The notes: generated by a model not told the origin, from the letters alone. A stretch of 64,000 nt of DNA from Streptomyces sp. NRRL B-1140 (GCF_001280065.1 NZ_LGEA01000173.1:148320-212319), one strand, 5' to 3'; positions 25,583-34,069 are shown, counted from the stretch's first letter. Numbers and translations: made by a program.

Positions 25583-26224
25583 GTGGCCGAGAAGCGTGAA
25601 TACCGTATGGAAGAGCTGGCCCGCCTCGCCGGGATCACGGTGCGCACCCTGCGCTTCTACCGCGAACGCAAACTCCTCCGGCCACCCCGCCGCGAGGGCC
25701 GCATCGCCTGGTACGACGACCATCATCTGGCCCGGCTGCGCACGATCACGGCCCTGCTGGAGCGCGGCCACACCCTCAACGGCATCGCGGAACTGGCGGA
25801 GGCCTTCGACCACGGCCGGGACGTCGGCGACCTGCTCGGCGTCGGCGGCCCCACCGAGGAGGAACCCGTCCACCTCACCCCCGAGGAACTCGCCGACCGC
25901 TACGCGGGCGAGGTCACACCGGAGAACCTCGCCGCCGCGATGGAACTCGGCTACCTCGGCACCGACGGCGGGGAGTTCGTCCACATCAGCCGCCGCCTGC
26001 TGGACGTCTCGTCGGCCCTGGTCCGCGAAGGCATCCCCCTCGCGGAGGTGTTCCGCGCCGCCCAGCAGGTCCGCACCCACGTCGACGCCCTCGCCGACCT
26101 CTTCACCGACCTGGTCCTCCGCCACACCTCCGCCCAGAACCTGCCCCGCCTGCGCCCCCTGGCCCGCAGCGCGGTGGAGGCGGAACTGTCACTGGCGCTG
26201 GACCGGAGGATGCGAAAGCCCTGA
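25583..26224 (+). CDS. MerR-family transcriptional regulator
   Basis: 213 residues. N-terminal winged helix (YRMEELARLAGITVRTLRFY, then RERKLLRPPRREGRIAWY) is typical MerR, followed by a dimerisation helix and an effector domain without a metal-binding Cys cluster, so it probably senses an organic ligand. GTG start at 25583. Divergent from the monooxygenase operon and the likely controller of it. The 3' end converges on xthA and is built from one copy of a local 25-bp duplication. Confidence 0.91.
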   Translation: MAEKREYRMEELARLAGITVRTLRFYRERKLLRPPRREGRIAWYDDHHLARLRTITALLERGHTLNGIAELAEAFDHGRDVGDLLGVGGPTEEEPVHLTPEELADRYAGEVTPENLAAAMELGYLGTDGGEFVHISRRLLDVSSALVREGIPLAEVFRAAQQVRTHVDALADLFTDLVLRHTSAQNLPRLRPLARSAVEAELSLALDRRMRKP

Positions 26225-26267
26225 CGGTCGTGGACCGGGGACGCGGAAGCCCTAACGGTCGTAGACC
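26212..26267. repeat. Imperfect 25-bp tandem duplication at convergent gene ends
   Basis: 26212-26236 and 26243-26267 match at 22 of 25 positions. The left copy supplies the last codons of merR, and the right copy the last codons of xthA on the other strand. Confidence 0.8.
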
Positions 26268-27055
26268 ACGGTCACCGGCGCGTGGTCGGACCACCGCTCG
26301 GCGTGCGTGGCCGCCCTTTCCACGAACCCCTTGACCGCGCGCTCGGCCAGGCCGGTGGTGGCCAGGTGGTAGTCGATCCTCCACCCTGAATCGTTGTCGA
26401 AGGCCCGCCCCCGGTACGACCACCACGAATACGGCCCCTCGACGTCCGGATGCAGGGCGCGTACGACGTCGACGTAGCCGCCGTCGGCCGGGTCGAGGAC
26501 CCGGCCGAGCCACTCGCGCTCCTCCGGCAGGAACCCGGAGTTCTTCTGGTTGCCGCGCCAGTTCTTCAGGTCGGCACGCTGGTGGGCGATGTTCCAGTCC
26601 CCGCAGACGAGCACCTCGCGCCCGTCGGCGGCGGCACGCTCCCGCAGCCCCTTCAGGTAGGCGAGGAACTCGCCCATGAAGCGTTCCTTCTCCTCCTGCC
26701 GCTCGGTGCCGACCTCGCCGGAGGGCAGGTAGAGGGACGCGACGGTGACCCCGGGCAGGTCGATCTCCACGTACCGCCCGCTGCCGTCGAACTCTTCCGA
26801 GCCGAAGCCGACCTGGACCCGGTCGGGCTCGCGGCGGCTGTACAGGGACACCCCGGCCCGCCCCTTGGCGGCGGCCGGCGCGTGCACCACGTACCACCCC
26901 TCGGGCGTGCGGACGTGCTCCGGCAGCTGCTCCGGCTCGGCGCGCACCTCCTGCAGGCACAGCACGTCGGCTTCGGTGCCGGCGAGCCACTCCACGAAGC
27001 CCTTCTTCGCGGCGGCACGCAGCCCGTTCACATTCACAGAGGTCACTGTCAGCAA
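26252..27055 (-). CDS. xthA: Exodeoxyribonuclease III / AP endonuclease
   Basis: Base-excision-repair nuclease cleaving 5' of abasic sites and degrading 3' ends. 267 residues from a TTG at 27055, chosen because GAGGAG lies just upstream and translation then opens MLTVTSVNVNGLRAA, the normal family N-terminus. Metal and catalytic blocks: CLQEVRAE (Glu), GDWNIAHQRADLKN (Asp/Asn), IDYHLAT, and WSDHAPV with the general-base His. Reading further upstream would add about 78 unlikely residues. Divergent from a GNAT gene. Confidence 0.94.
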   Translation of the reverse strand: MLTVTSVNVNGLRAAAKKGFVEWLAGTEADVLCLQEVRAEPEQLPEHVRTPEGWYVVHAPAAAKGRAGVSLYSRREPDRVQVGFGSEEFDGSGRYVEIDLPGVTVASLYLPSGEVGTERQEEKERFMGEFLAYLKGLRERAAADGREVLVCGDWNIAHQRADLKNWRGNQKNSGFLPEEREWLGRVLDPADGGYVDVVRALHPDVEGPYSWWSYRGRAFDNDSGWRIDYHLATTGLAERAVKGFVERAATHAERWSDHAPVTVVYDR

Positions 27056-27183
27056 AACACTCTCCTCGGACGGCACAGTCGACCCCGTGGATTGGACACG
27101 TTGTCCGAGGTCACAGTGAGCACCCCGGCACGATACCCGCACACTGGACGAGGTCCAGTTCCGGATCGAATACGGTAGCGGCC

Positions 27184-27660
27184 ATGCACATACGCCGGGT
27201 CTCCTTCGACCATCCCGACGCCATGAAGCTGAACGACCAGGTCCAGGCCGAGTACGCCGTCCGCTACGGCGACGACGGCGACGCCACACCCATGGCCGCC
27301 GCGGACTTCGACCCGCCGAACGGCGTCTACCTGATCGCGTACGACGAGCACGGCACCCCCGTCGCCTCGGGCGGCTGGCGCGCCCAGGACACCAACGGCG
27401 AGGGCAATCTCGACGGCGACGCCGAGCTCAAGCGCATGTATGTGATCGACGTCATGCGTGGCCGGGGGCTGGCCCGGCGCGTCCTGGCCGCTCTGGAGGA
27501 GGACGCCCGCGCGGCCGGCCGCATCCGTATGGTTCTGGAGACCGGCACCAAGCAGCCGGAGGCCATTGCCCTGTACACGTCCAGCGGCTATGAGCCGTGC
27601 GCCAAGTTCGGCTACTACCGCCACCACGAGGCGAGCCGCTGCTTCGCGAAGCGACTCTGA
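27184..27660 (+). CDS. GNAT-family N-acetyltransferase
   Basis: 158 residues. The acetyl-CoA-binding motif A is ELKRMYVIDVMRGRGLARRVLAALE (R-G-R-G-L-A in the pyrophosphate loop), followed by ALYTSSGYEPCAKFGYY as motif B. A compact single-domain enzyme whose acceptor could be a small amine or peptide. ATG at 27184. It is alone between xthA and the tRNA; no operon partner indicates its substrate. Confidence 0.88.
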   Translation: MHIRRVSFDHPDAMKLNDQVQAEYAVRYGDDGDATPMAAADFDPPNGVYLIAYDEHGTPVASGGWRAQDTNGEGNLDGDAELKRMYVIDVMRGRGLARRVLAALEEDARAAGRIRMVLETGTKQPEAIALYTSSGYEPCAKFGYYRHHEASRCFAKRL

Positions 27661-27781
27661 TCACGTGGCTGACGAGGGCTCAGCGGCCGCCCCGGCCGCG
27701 GCCCTTGTCGTCTGCGGTGAGATCGCTGCGGAGATCCACGGCCGGGCCAAGCCTGGGCAGCGTTGTGGCGCTGAACACACG

Positions 27782-27817
27782 TCAGAGCCCCGGTCGGTTT
27801 CCCGACCGGGGCTCTGA
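27782..27817 (-). terminator. Terminator downstream of tRNA-Ala
   Basis: A 16-bp perfect stem (27782-27797 with 27802-27817, core CAGAGCCCCGGTCGG) around a TTTC loop begins 7 bp beyond the tRNA 3' end on the minus strand. Confidence 0.85.
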
Positions 27818-27823
27818 GCTGCG

Positions 27824-27897
27824 TGGACCTGAGGGGATTTGAACCCCTGGCCCCCTCGATGCGAACGAGGTGCGCTACCGGACTGCGCCACAGGCCC
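27824..27897 (-). tRNA. tRNA-Ala (anticodon CGC)
   Basis: 74-nt cloverleaf on the minus strand. Acceptor GGGCCTG pairs with CAGGTCC (one G-T wobble), discriminator A. D arm GGCGC..GCGCA with AGTCCGGTA loop. Anticodon stem CCTCG/CGAGG enclosing loop TTCGCAT, anticodon CGC, reading GCG alanine codons. T arm AGGGG-TTTGAAT-CCCCT. CCA is not encoded. It follows sepX by 83 bp and is terminated by a strong hairpin. No integrated element or duplicated 3' end is seen nearby. Confidence 0.97.
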
Positions 27898-27980
27898 TTG
27901 CAACGAGTGAAACTTTAGCACCCCGATCGGCCTGCTTGGAAATCCGTTCCCGAGGGGCGGTCACCTGCGGCTTCGCGACG

Positions 27981-29195
27981 CTACTCGTTCGCGGCCCGGG
28001 GCCGCTCCCCGTCCTCGTACTGGTCGAACAGCGGGGTGCGCCCGCGCTCCCGGGCCCGCCGGGCGGAGGCGGCGCGGCGGGCGTCGGTGCGTCCATCGCC
28101 TTCGTCGGCGTCCTGAGCGGACGAGTGCGGCTCGCCCGGGTGGCCGGCGGCGCCGGGGTCGGCCTCCGCGTCCGGGGTCACCGTGCTCGACCGGGCCGCG
28201 CTCCAGGTGTCGGGGGCGCCGAGGTCCACGTCGCTGGTGGCCCGCGGGGCGACCGGGGCGGTCACGTAGGTCGGCAGGGGCACCGGCACGGGCTCCCAGC
28301 TGTCGCCGCCCTGTCCGGGCCGCCGCTGCCGCTCGCGCTGCTGGTCGACCCACTCCGCGTGGTCGGTCTGCTCGACGAGGGCGCGCCGGTCCGCCGCGAG
28401 GGCCGAGAGGCCGGGGTCGGTCACCGGCTCGGCTCCCTCCTCCGGTTCGTCGCCCTCTTCGTCGGTCAGGGAACGCCGGCGGGGCTGGCGCTGCCGCTCC
28501 CGCAGGCGCTGGGCCGCGGCCTCGGCCATCCGGCGGTCCATCTGGTAGGCGAAGCGGCGGCGCTCCTGGGAGCGCAGGTAGGCGATGTAGACGCTGAGCA
28601 TGACCGCGGGCACGCCGGGGGCCCACAGGAACGCCAGTCCCCCGACCGCGGCGACGATCGCGCCGAGGGTGAAGGCGAGGAACAGCATGGTGGTGGTGCG
28701 CCGGCGGCGCGCGAGGACCTTGGAGCGCCGGGCTCGTGCCGCGGCTGCCTGGTTCGCTCGCGCCGAGGCGTTGTGCCGGGCCGCGGGCACCCGCTCCCGG
28801 GGACGCCCGGAGCGCGCCGGGTCGGGTGCGGGCGACTGCCGGGCCTGGGATTCGGGGGCCGCCGGGCGGGCCGGCTGCTCGGGGGTGGGCGAGGGGACGG
28901 GTGCCTGGGTCTGCGGGCGGGTCTTGGACACGGCGAAGGCCCGGACGTCCACCGAGTCGGTGACGGCGTCCGGGGCGTCGGCGCTCTGCTCCCCCTCGTC
29001 GGTGGAGCGCGCCCGCAGGTCCTTGGCGTACCGGCGCTCCATACCCGCCCGTCCGGACAGCAGCCGGATGGCGGTGCTGAAGCGTTCCGTCGGACGGGCC
29101 TCGTTCAGCTCGTCCTGCCTACGGAGCCACATCGGCACCAAGTAGGCGGCCCAGGCCCCGACAATGACTGCGTAGATGAGGCCGCTGCTGCTCAC
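27981..29195 (-). CDS. sepX: Actinobacterial division membrane protein SepX (Glpr-like)
   Basis: 404 residues: an N-terminal membrane helix directly at the start (about 5-23, MSSSGLIYAVIVGAWAAYLVPMW split by SSS), a conserved RRQDELNEARPTERFSTAIRLL segment, a long Pro/Ala/Arg disordered region (about 65-160), two further membrane helices (about 169-187 and 190-207), then a charged tail. I recognise this as SepX, a Streptomyces membrane protein needed for hyphal cross-walls and sporulation septa. Its corynebacterial counterpart Glpr is a membrane receptor for a gephyrin-like MoeA protein (both from memory). The rimJ-moeA-galU genes upstream give the same gene set. The name is from recognition, not alignment. 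Confidence 0.82.
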   Translation of the reverse strand: MSSSGLIYAVIVGAWAAYLVPMWLRRQDELNEARPTERFSTAIRLLSGRAGMERRYAKDLRARSTDEGEQSADAPDAVTDSVDVRAFAVSKTRPQTQAPVPSPTPEQPARPAAPESQARQSPAPDPARSGRPRERVPAARHNASARANQAAAARARRSKVLARRRRTTTMLFLAFTLGAIVAAVGGLAFLWAPGVPAVMLSVYIAYLRSQERRRFAYQMDRRMAEAAAQRLRERQRQPRRRSLTDEEGDEPEEGAEPVTDPGLSALAADRRALVEQTDHAEWVDQQRERQRRPGQGGDSWEPVPVPLPTYVTAPVAPRATSDVDLGAPDTWSAARSSTVTPDAEADPGAAGHPGEPHSSAQDADEGDGRTDARRAASARRARERGRTPLFDQYEDGERPRAANE

Positions 29196-29267
29196 GTCTC
29201 ACACCGTAGAGGGGTTTGCGTGAGGCCATCTGCCAATTGAGCCGGTGTGTCGCACGATCTGGCTGAT

Positions 29268-29361
29268 ATTTCGAACTTTTTTTGCGACCGATGTGATCAG
29301 CAGACCACCCAGGCCGGGAATTCATTGCCCTAGGACGGTCATCGACCGATCAATTTCGAAC
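29268..29361. promoter_or_regulatory. AT-rich leader of sepX with repeated ATTTCGAAC
   Basis: The 196-bp rimJ-sepX gap is unusually AT-rich for this genome (includes a run of seven T). ATTTCGAAC occurs at 29268-29276 and again at 29353-29361. A GACAC motif on the minus strand (29247-29251), the core recognised by WhiA as I recall, lies closer to the gene. Suggests separate, developmentally timed control of sepX. Confidence 0.4.
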
Positions 29362-29391
29362 ACGTATTCAATTTCCCGGGTGGTGCCGCAT

Positions 29392-29994
29392 TCATGGGTT
29401 GCTCTGCGCGCGGGCCCGGTGCCAGCGCTTCAGCAAGCCGTCCGGCACCTCCTCGGCCGTGAGGGCGAAGACCAGGTGGTCGCGCCATGCTCCGTCGATG
29501 TGGAGATAGCGCGGCCGCAGCCCCTCCTCGCGGAATCCGAGTTTCTCCACGACCCGGCGGCTGGGCCCGTTCTCCGGGCGAATGCAGACTTCGATGCGGT
29601 GCAGTCCGACGGTGCGGAAACAGTGGTCCACGACGAGCGCCACCGAGGTCGGCATCACCCCGCGGCCGGCCACCGACTCGTCCACCCAGTAACCGACGTG
29701 CCCCGAGCACATCGAGCCCCAGGTGATCCCTGCGACGGTCAACTGCCCGACCAGCCGCCCCTGGTATTCGATGACGAAGGGCAGCATCCGGCCCGCGTTC
29801 GCCTCCGAGCGCAGATGGCGGACCATCTGGCGGAAGGTGGGGCGGTGCGCCATGGGCCCGCCCGGCGCGGGCGGCGGGATCGTCGCCTCCCAGGGGCGCA
29901 GCCAGTCGCGGTTGCGCCGGTTGACCTCGCGCCAGGCCCGCTGGTCGCGCAGCTTTATCGGCCTGAGGACGATGTCGCCGTCCACCAGCTCCAC
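29392..29994 (-). CDS. rimJ: RimJ/RimL-type GNAT acetyltransferase
   Basis: 200 residues. GNAT fold with MLPFVIEYQGRLVGQLTVAGI, acetyl-CoA loop ESVAGRGVMPTSVAL, and C-terminal NGPSRRVVEKLGFREEG. RimJ-type enzymes acetylate protein N-termini, classically ribosomal protein S5; the true target here is unknown. GTG start at 29994, 17 bp after mogA. The moeA-rimJ-sepX neighbourhood is conserved to mycobacteria and corynebacteria (from memory), so a role connected with division or a protein of that locus is possible but unproven. Confidence 0.87.
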   Translation of the reverse strand: MELVDGDIVLRPIKLRDQRAWREVNRRNRDWLRPWEATIPPPAPGGPMAHRPTFRQMVRHLRSEANAGRMLPFVIEYQGRLVGQLTVAGITWGSMCSGHVGYWVDESVAGRGVMPTSVALVVDHCFRTVGLHRIEVCIRPENGPSRRVVEKLGFREEGLRPRYLHIDGAWRDHLVFALTAEEVPDGLLKRWHRARAQSNP

Positions 29995-30011
29995 GGGCCA
30001 GGATGGGGTGT

Positions 30012-30512
30012 TCAGCTCGCACCCCCACTGCCGGGTCTGGGGTGGTCGCCGCCCCGGAGCTGCTCGACGGCGTGGACGAGCAGCGGCTCCAGGACGGCGA
30101 GGCCGTCCTTCACTCCGCCGCTGGAGCCGGGCAGATTGACGATCAGCGTGCCGGCCGCCACTCCGGCCAGGCCCCGGGAGAGCGCCGCGGTCGGCACCTT
30201 CTGACGGCCGTACGCCCGGATGGCCTCGGCGATGCCCGGCACCTCGTGGTCGATGACGCGGCGGGTGGCCTCGGGCGTGCGGTCGGTGGGCGAGATGCCG
30301 GTGCCGCCGGTGGTCACGATGACGTCGTAGCCGGCGTCGACACCGGCGCGCAGGGCGGCCTCGACCGGATCGCCGTCGGGGACGACCTGCGGGCCGTCGA
30401 CCTCGAAGCCGAAGCGCTTGAGGCCGTCGGAGACCATCGGGCCGCCCTTGTCCTCGTAGATCCCGGCGGCGGCCCGGTTCGAGGCCGTGACGACGAGAGC
30501 GCGATACGTCAT
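30012..30512 (-). CDS. mogA: Molybdopterin adenylyltransferase (MogA/MoaB type)
   Basis: 166 residues. Adenylates molybdopterin before metal insertion. Contains the MPT-binding [15 protein letters not shown] (about 70-84) and [11 protein letters not shown] (about 135-145). The ATG overlaps the moaC stop (ATGA), so it is translationally coupled. Together with moaC and moeA it gives three cofactor genes in one operon, which argues that molybdenum-cofactor synthesis is at least one function of this cluster. Confidence 0.94.
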   Translation of the reverse strand: MTYRALVVTASNRAAAGIYEDKGGPMVSDGLKRFGFEVDGPQVVPDGDPVEAALRAGVDAGYDVIVTTGGTGISPTDRTPEATRRVIDHEVPGIAEAIRAYGRQKVPTAALSRGLAGVAAGTLIVNLPGSSGGVKDGLAVLEPLLVHAVEQLRGGDHPRPGSGGAS

Positions 30513-31018
30513 GACCGGCTCCAGTCGCCCGACTTGCCGCCCGTCTTCTCCTCCACGCGTACGTCCGTGATGACCGCTCCCTTGTCGACCGCCTTGACCA
30601 TGTCGATCACGGTGAGCGCGGCGACGGAGACCGCGGTGAGGGCCTCCATCTCGACGCCCGTGCGGTCCGTCGTCTTCACGGTGGCCAGGATCTCCACGGC
30701 GTCGTCCGCGACCGACAGGTCCAGTTTCACACCGGACACCGCCAGCGGGTGGCAGAGCGGGATCAGGTCGGGGGTGCGTTTGGCGCCCATGATCCCGGCG
30801 ATCCGCGCGGTCGCGAGGGCGTCGCCCTTCGGGACACCCTCGCCGCGCAGCAGCTCGATCACACGGGGCGAGACGAGGACGCGTCCGCTGGCGCGGGCGG
30901 TGCGTGCGGTCACGTCCTTCTCCGACACGTCGACCATGCGGGCGGCGCCCGCCTCGTCGATGTGCGTCAGCCGGTCCTGCGCGAGGCCGTCCTGCGAGGG
31001 TGGGTCCTGCGTGTTCAT
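30509..31018 (-). CDS. moaC: Cyclic pyranopterin monophosphate synthase MoaC
   Basis: 169 residues from the ATG at 31018. Converts the MoaA product to cyclic pyranopterin monophosphate, the second half of the first step of Moco synthesis. Signature [16 protein letters not shown] (about 90-105) and [24 protein letters not shown] with the catalytic Glu/Lys/Asp set are intact. It lies 82 bp after moeA and overlaps mogA. moaA and moaD/E are not in this window. Confidence 0.95.
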   Translation of the reverse strand: MNTQDPPSQDGLAQDRLTHIDEAGAARMVDVSEKDVTARTARASGRVLVSPRVIELLRGEGVPKGDALATARIAGIMGAKRTPDLIPLCHPLAVSGVKLDLSVADDAVEILATVKTTDRTGVEMEALTAVSVAALTVIDMVKAVDKGAVITDVRVEEKTGGKSGDWSRS

Positions 31019-31100
31019 GCTGTGTGGCGCTCCCGGTCCGGGCCCGACGCGGTGCGGCGCACGGGCCTGTTGTGCGCGACACGGTACCCCCAACCAGCGG

Positions 31101-32441
31101 CTATCGGCCGAGCAGGACCACCTCGACCTCGGCGCCCGGTTCGAGGCGGACGGTGTCCTCGGGGACGGTGATCAGGGCGTCCGCGTGGGCGAGGGCCGCG
31201 ACCAGGTGGGAGCCGGCGCCGCCGACCGGCGTGACCGTGCCGTCGGCGTACGTGCCGCGCAGGAACTGCCGGCGGCCCTTCGGGGAGGTCAGCGCCTTCT
31301 CCGCGGACAGGGTCGCCCGGGCCGTCGGGCGGTGGACGTCCGTCAGCCCCATGAGGGTGCGGATCGCGGGACGGACGAACAACTCGAAGGAGACGTACGA
31401 CGACACCGGGTTGCCGGGCAGGGCCAGCAGCGGGGTGTGGTCGGGGCCGATGGAGCCGAAGCCCTGTGGCTTGCCGGGCTGCATGGCGAGCTTGCGGAAC
31501 TCGATGCCGCTGCCGGCCTCGTCCTCGTCGCCGACGTGGGACAGGGCCTCCTTGACCACGTCGTACGCGCCGACGCTCACCCCGCCCGTGGTGACCACCA
31601 GGTCGGCGCGGACCAGCTGGTCCTCGATGGTGGAGCGCAGGGTCTCGGCGTCGTCGGCGACGGCTCCCACGCGGTAGGCGATGGCGCCTGCGTCGCGGGC
31701 GGCGGCGGTGAGGGCGAAGCTGTTGGAGTCGTAGATCTGACCGGTGCCCAGTTCCGTGTCGGGCTGGACGAGTTCGCTGCCGGTGGAGAGCACCACCACG
31801 CGCGGGCGGGGGCGTACCCGGACGGTGCCGCGGCCGATCGCGGCGAGCAGGGAGATCTGGGGCGGGCCGAGGACGGTGCCGGCCTCCAGGGCGCGGTCGC
31901 CGGCCTTCACGTCGCTGCCCTTCGCGCGCACGTGCGCGCGTGCCTCGGCCGGGCGGTAGACGTGCACGTGGCCGGTGGCGCCCTCGGGGCCGAGGCTGCG
32001 GGCGCGCATGCCGTGCACCGGGCCCTCGCCGAGACCGCCGTCGGTCCACTCGACGGGCACGACCGCCTCGGCGCCGGGCGGCAGCGGGGCGCCGGTCATG
32101 ATGCGGGCGGCCTGACCGGGGCCGACGGGGAGCAGTTCGGACTGGCCGGCGGCGACGTCCCCGACGACCTCCAGGGCCGCCGGGAACTCCTCGCTCGCGC
32201 CCGCGATGTCCGCGACCCGTACCGCGTAGCCGTCCATCGAGCTGTTGTCGAAGGGCGGCAGGGACACCGGCACCGTGATGTCCTCGACGAGGACGCAGCC
32301 CTGGGCGTCGAGCAGGTGCAGCTCGATGGGCTCCAGGGGCCGGACGGTGGCGAGGATGTCCTCCAGGTGCTCGTCCACCGACCAGAGGTGGTCGGGGCCG
32401 AAGGGGTCCTGGCCGGTGACGTGGGGCGCGGCGCTGCTCAA
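31101..32441 (-). CDS. moeA: MoeA/gephyrin-like molybdopterin molybdotransferase (possible Glp)
   Basis: 446 residues from a TTG at 32441, 4 bp after galU, whose terminal GAGGAG serves as ribosome site. MoeA domains in order: [13 protein letters not shown] (about 61-73), the substrate-loop [13 protein letters not shown] (about 275-287, with the catalytic Asp), [13 protein letters not shown] and a C-terminal domain IV. Enzymatically it would insert molybdate into adenylated molybdopterin. Because it shares this locus with galU, rimJ and sepX, it is also the candidate orthologue of Glp, the gephyrin-like partner of the Glpr division receptor in corynebacteria (from memory). Catalysis, scaffolding or both cannot be settled from sequence. 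Confidence 0.93.
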   Translation of the reverse strand: MSSAAPHVTGQDPFGPDHLWSVDEHLEDILATVRPLEPIELHLLDAQGCVLVEDITVPVSLPPFDNSSMDGYAVRVADIAGASEEFPAALEVVGDVAAGQSELLPVGPGQAARIMTGAPLPPGAEAVVPVEWTDGGLGEGPVHGMRARSLGPEGATGHVHVYRPAEARAHVRAKGSDVKAGDRALEAGTVLGPPQISLLAAIGRGTVRVRPRPRVVVLSTGSELVQPDTELGTGQIYDSNSFALTAAARDAGAIAYRVGAVADDAETLRSTIEDQLVRADLVVTTGGVSVGAYDVVKEALSHVGDEDEAGSGIEFRKLAMQPGKPQGFGSIGPDHTPLLALPGNPVSSYVSFELFVRPAIRTLMGLTDVHRPTARATLSAEKALTSPKGRRQFLRGTYADGTVTPVGGAGSHLVAALAHADALITVPEDTVRLEPGAEVEVVLLGR

Positions 32442-32445
32442 CGTG

Positions 32446-33345
32446 CTACATCTCCTCGGCTACGTAACTGCGAAGCCAGGTCCGGAAGTCCGGTCCCAGG
32501 TCTTCACGTTCGCATGCGAGTCGGACAATGGCACGCAGGTAGTCGCCGCGGTCGCCGGTGTCATAGCGGCGGCCCTTGAAGACGACGCCGTGCACCGGGC
32601 CGCCGATCTTCTCGTCCTCGGCGAGCTGCTGGAGGGCGTCGGTGAGCTGGATCTCGCCGCCGCGGCCGGGCTCGGTCCGGCGCAGTATCTCGAAGATGTG
32701 CGGGTCGAGGACGTAGCGGCCGATGACGGCGTAGTTGGAGGGCGCGTCGGCCGGCTCGGGCTTCTCGACGAGGCCGCTGACCCGGACGACGTCGCTGTCC
32801 TCGGTGGTCTCCACCGCCGCACAGCCGTAGAGGTGGATCTGCTCGGGGGCGACCTCCATGAGCGCGACGACGCTGCCGCCGCGCTGCTCCTGGACCTCGA
32901 CCATGCGCTGCAGCAGCGGGTCGCGGGGGTCGATGAGGTCGTCACCCAGGAGGACCGCGAAGGGCTCGTCGCCCACGTGCGGGGCGGCGCACAGGACCGC
33001 GTGGCCGAGGCCCTTGGGGTCGCCCTGGCGGACGTAGTGCATGGTCGCGAGGTCGCTGGACTCCTGCACCTTGGCCAGGCGCCCGGCGTCGCCCTTCTTC
33101 TGGAGGGCCGACTCCAGCTCGTAGTTGCGGTCGAAGTGGTCCTCGAGGGGGCGCTTGTTGCGGCCCGTCACCATGAGGACGTCGTCGAGACCCGCGGCGA
33201 CGGCCTCCTCGACCACGTACTGGATCGCGGGCTTGTCGACGACCGGCAGCATTTCCTTGGGAGTGGCTTTGGTGGCCGGCAGGAACCGGGTACCGAGGCC
33301 TGCTGCGGGAATGACAGCCTTGCTGATCCGAGGGTGCTGAGTCAT
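32446..33345 (-). CDS. galU: UTP-glucose-1-phosphate uridylyltransferase GalU
   Basis: Makes UDP-glucose for cell-envelope glycans, trehalose and glycogen-related pathways. 299 residues from the ATG at 33345. Nucleotidyltransferase motif AAGLGTRFLPATKATPKEM (about 14-32), VDKPAIQYVVEEA, VLLGDD (about 135-140) and GGEIQLTDAL are all typical. First gene of galU-moeA-moaC-mogA-rimJ, divergent from the 5-formyl-THF cyclo-ligase. This galU/ligase head-to-head pairing is conserved in mycobacteria (from memory). Confidence 0.96.
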   Translation of the reverse strand: MTQHPRISKAVIPAAGLGTRFLPATKATPKEMLPVVDKPAIQYVVEEAVAAGLDDVLMVTGRNKRPLEDHFDRNYELESALQKKGDAGRLAKVQESSDLATMHYVRQGDPKGLGHAVLCAAPHVGDEPFAVLLGDDLIDPRDPLLQRMVEVQEQRGGSVVALMEVAPEQIHLYGCAAVETTEDSDVVRVSGLVEKPEPADAPSNYAVIGRYVLDPHIFEILRRTEPGRGGEIQLTDALQQLAEDEKIGGPVHGVVFKGRRYDTGDRGDYLRAIVRLACEREDLGPDFRTWLRSYVAEEM

Positions 33346-33400
33346 GTCGGCCACCCTATCCGGTGTCTTTGCATGGAATCTGTGACTCCGGATCATAGGA

Positions 33401-33412
33401 GCTCATATGAGC
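33401..33412. promoter_or_regulatory. 12-bp palindrome between galU and the folate gene
   Basis: GCTCATATGAGC, perfectly self-complementary, sits in the middle of the 93-bp divergent gap if the folate gene starts at its TTG. It overlaps AT-rich sequence suitable for a -10 element, so it may be an operator or shared promoter core. Confidence 0.4.
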
Positions 33413-33438
33413 GTATTGCGGCGGTACGGGAGCAACCA

Positions 33439-34062
33439 TTGAGGCCCATCGCACGTCCGGGCGAGCCTGACAAGCGGAGATTGCGGCGCGACCTCCTCGT
33501 GGTGAGGAACAGGTTGACGGCGGACGACCTGCGGGAAACATCGGCCGCGCTGGCCGGGCGGGCGCTGGAGCTGCCCGAGTTGGCGGGGGCCGGGACGGTC
33601 GCCGCGTACGTCTCCGTGGGGAGCGAACCCGGCACTCTCGCGCTCCTGGACGCCCTGCGCGACCGGGGCGTGCGCGTGCTACTCCCGGTCCTGCTGCCCG
33701 ACAACGACCTCGACTGGGGTACGTACGAGGGCGAGAGCTCGCTCGCGCCGGTCCGGCACGGCGGGCGGATGACCCTCCTGGAGCCCGCGGGCGAGCGTCT
33801 CGGGCCGGACGCCGTGACCACCGCCGACGCCGTACTGCTGCCGGGGCTCGCGGTGGACGCGCGCGGGATGCGGCTCGGGCGGGGCGGCGGCTCGTACGAC
33901 CGGGTCCTGGCACGACTGGAGCGGGCGGGCGCTCATCCCGCCCTGGTGGTGCTGCTGTACGGCTCCGAGATCGTCGAGCACGTCCCGGAGGAGCCGCACG
34001 ACCGGCCGGTGCAGGCGGTGGTGACACCGTCGGGAGTACGGCGGTTCGGGCCGGCACGCTGA
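33439..34062 (+). CDS. 5-formyltetrahydrofolate cyclo-ligase
   Basis: ATP-dependent conversion of 5-formyl-THF to 5,10-methenyl-THF. 207 residues from a TTG at 33439, preferred because GGGAG lies 7 nt upstream and the conserved domain starts at once (PDKRRLRRDLLVVR). An ATG at 33373 would add 22 residues but has no ribosome site. Family motifs: substrate loop near VPGSEPGT (here VSVGSEPGTL), VLLPGLAVDARGMRLGRGGGSYDR (split across about 132-155) with the ATP/Mg GRGGG(S)YDR signature. Divergent from galU. Confidence 0.93.
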   Translation: MRPIARPGEPDKRRLRRDLLVVRNRLTADDLRETSAALAGRALELPELAGAGTVAAYVSVGSEPGTLALLDALRDRGVRVLLPVLLPDNDLDWGTYEGESSLAPVRHGGRMTLLEPAGERLGPDAVTTADAVLLPGLAVDARGMRLGRGGGSYDRVLARLERAGAHPALVVLLYGSEIVEHVPEEPHDRPVQAVVTPSGVRRFGPAR

Positions 34063-34069
34063 CGCGAAA

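Noticed and set aside
27824..27897. Integration site of a mobile element at tRNA-Ala
   Set aside because: No integrase, no duplicated tRNA 3' end and no composition shift in the flanks.
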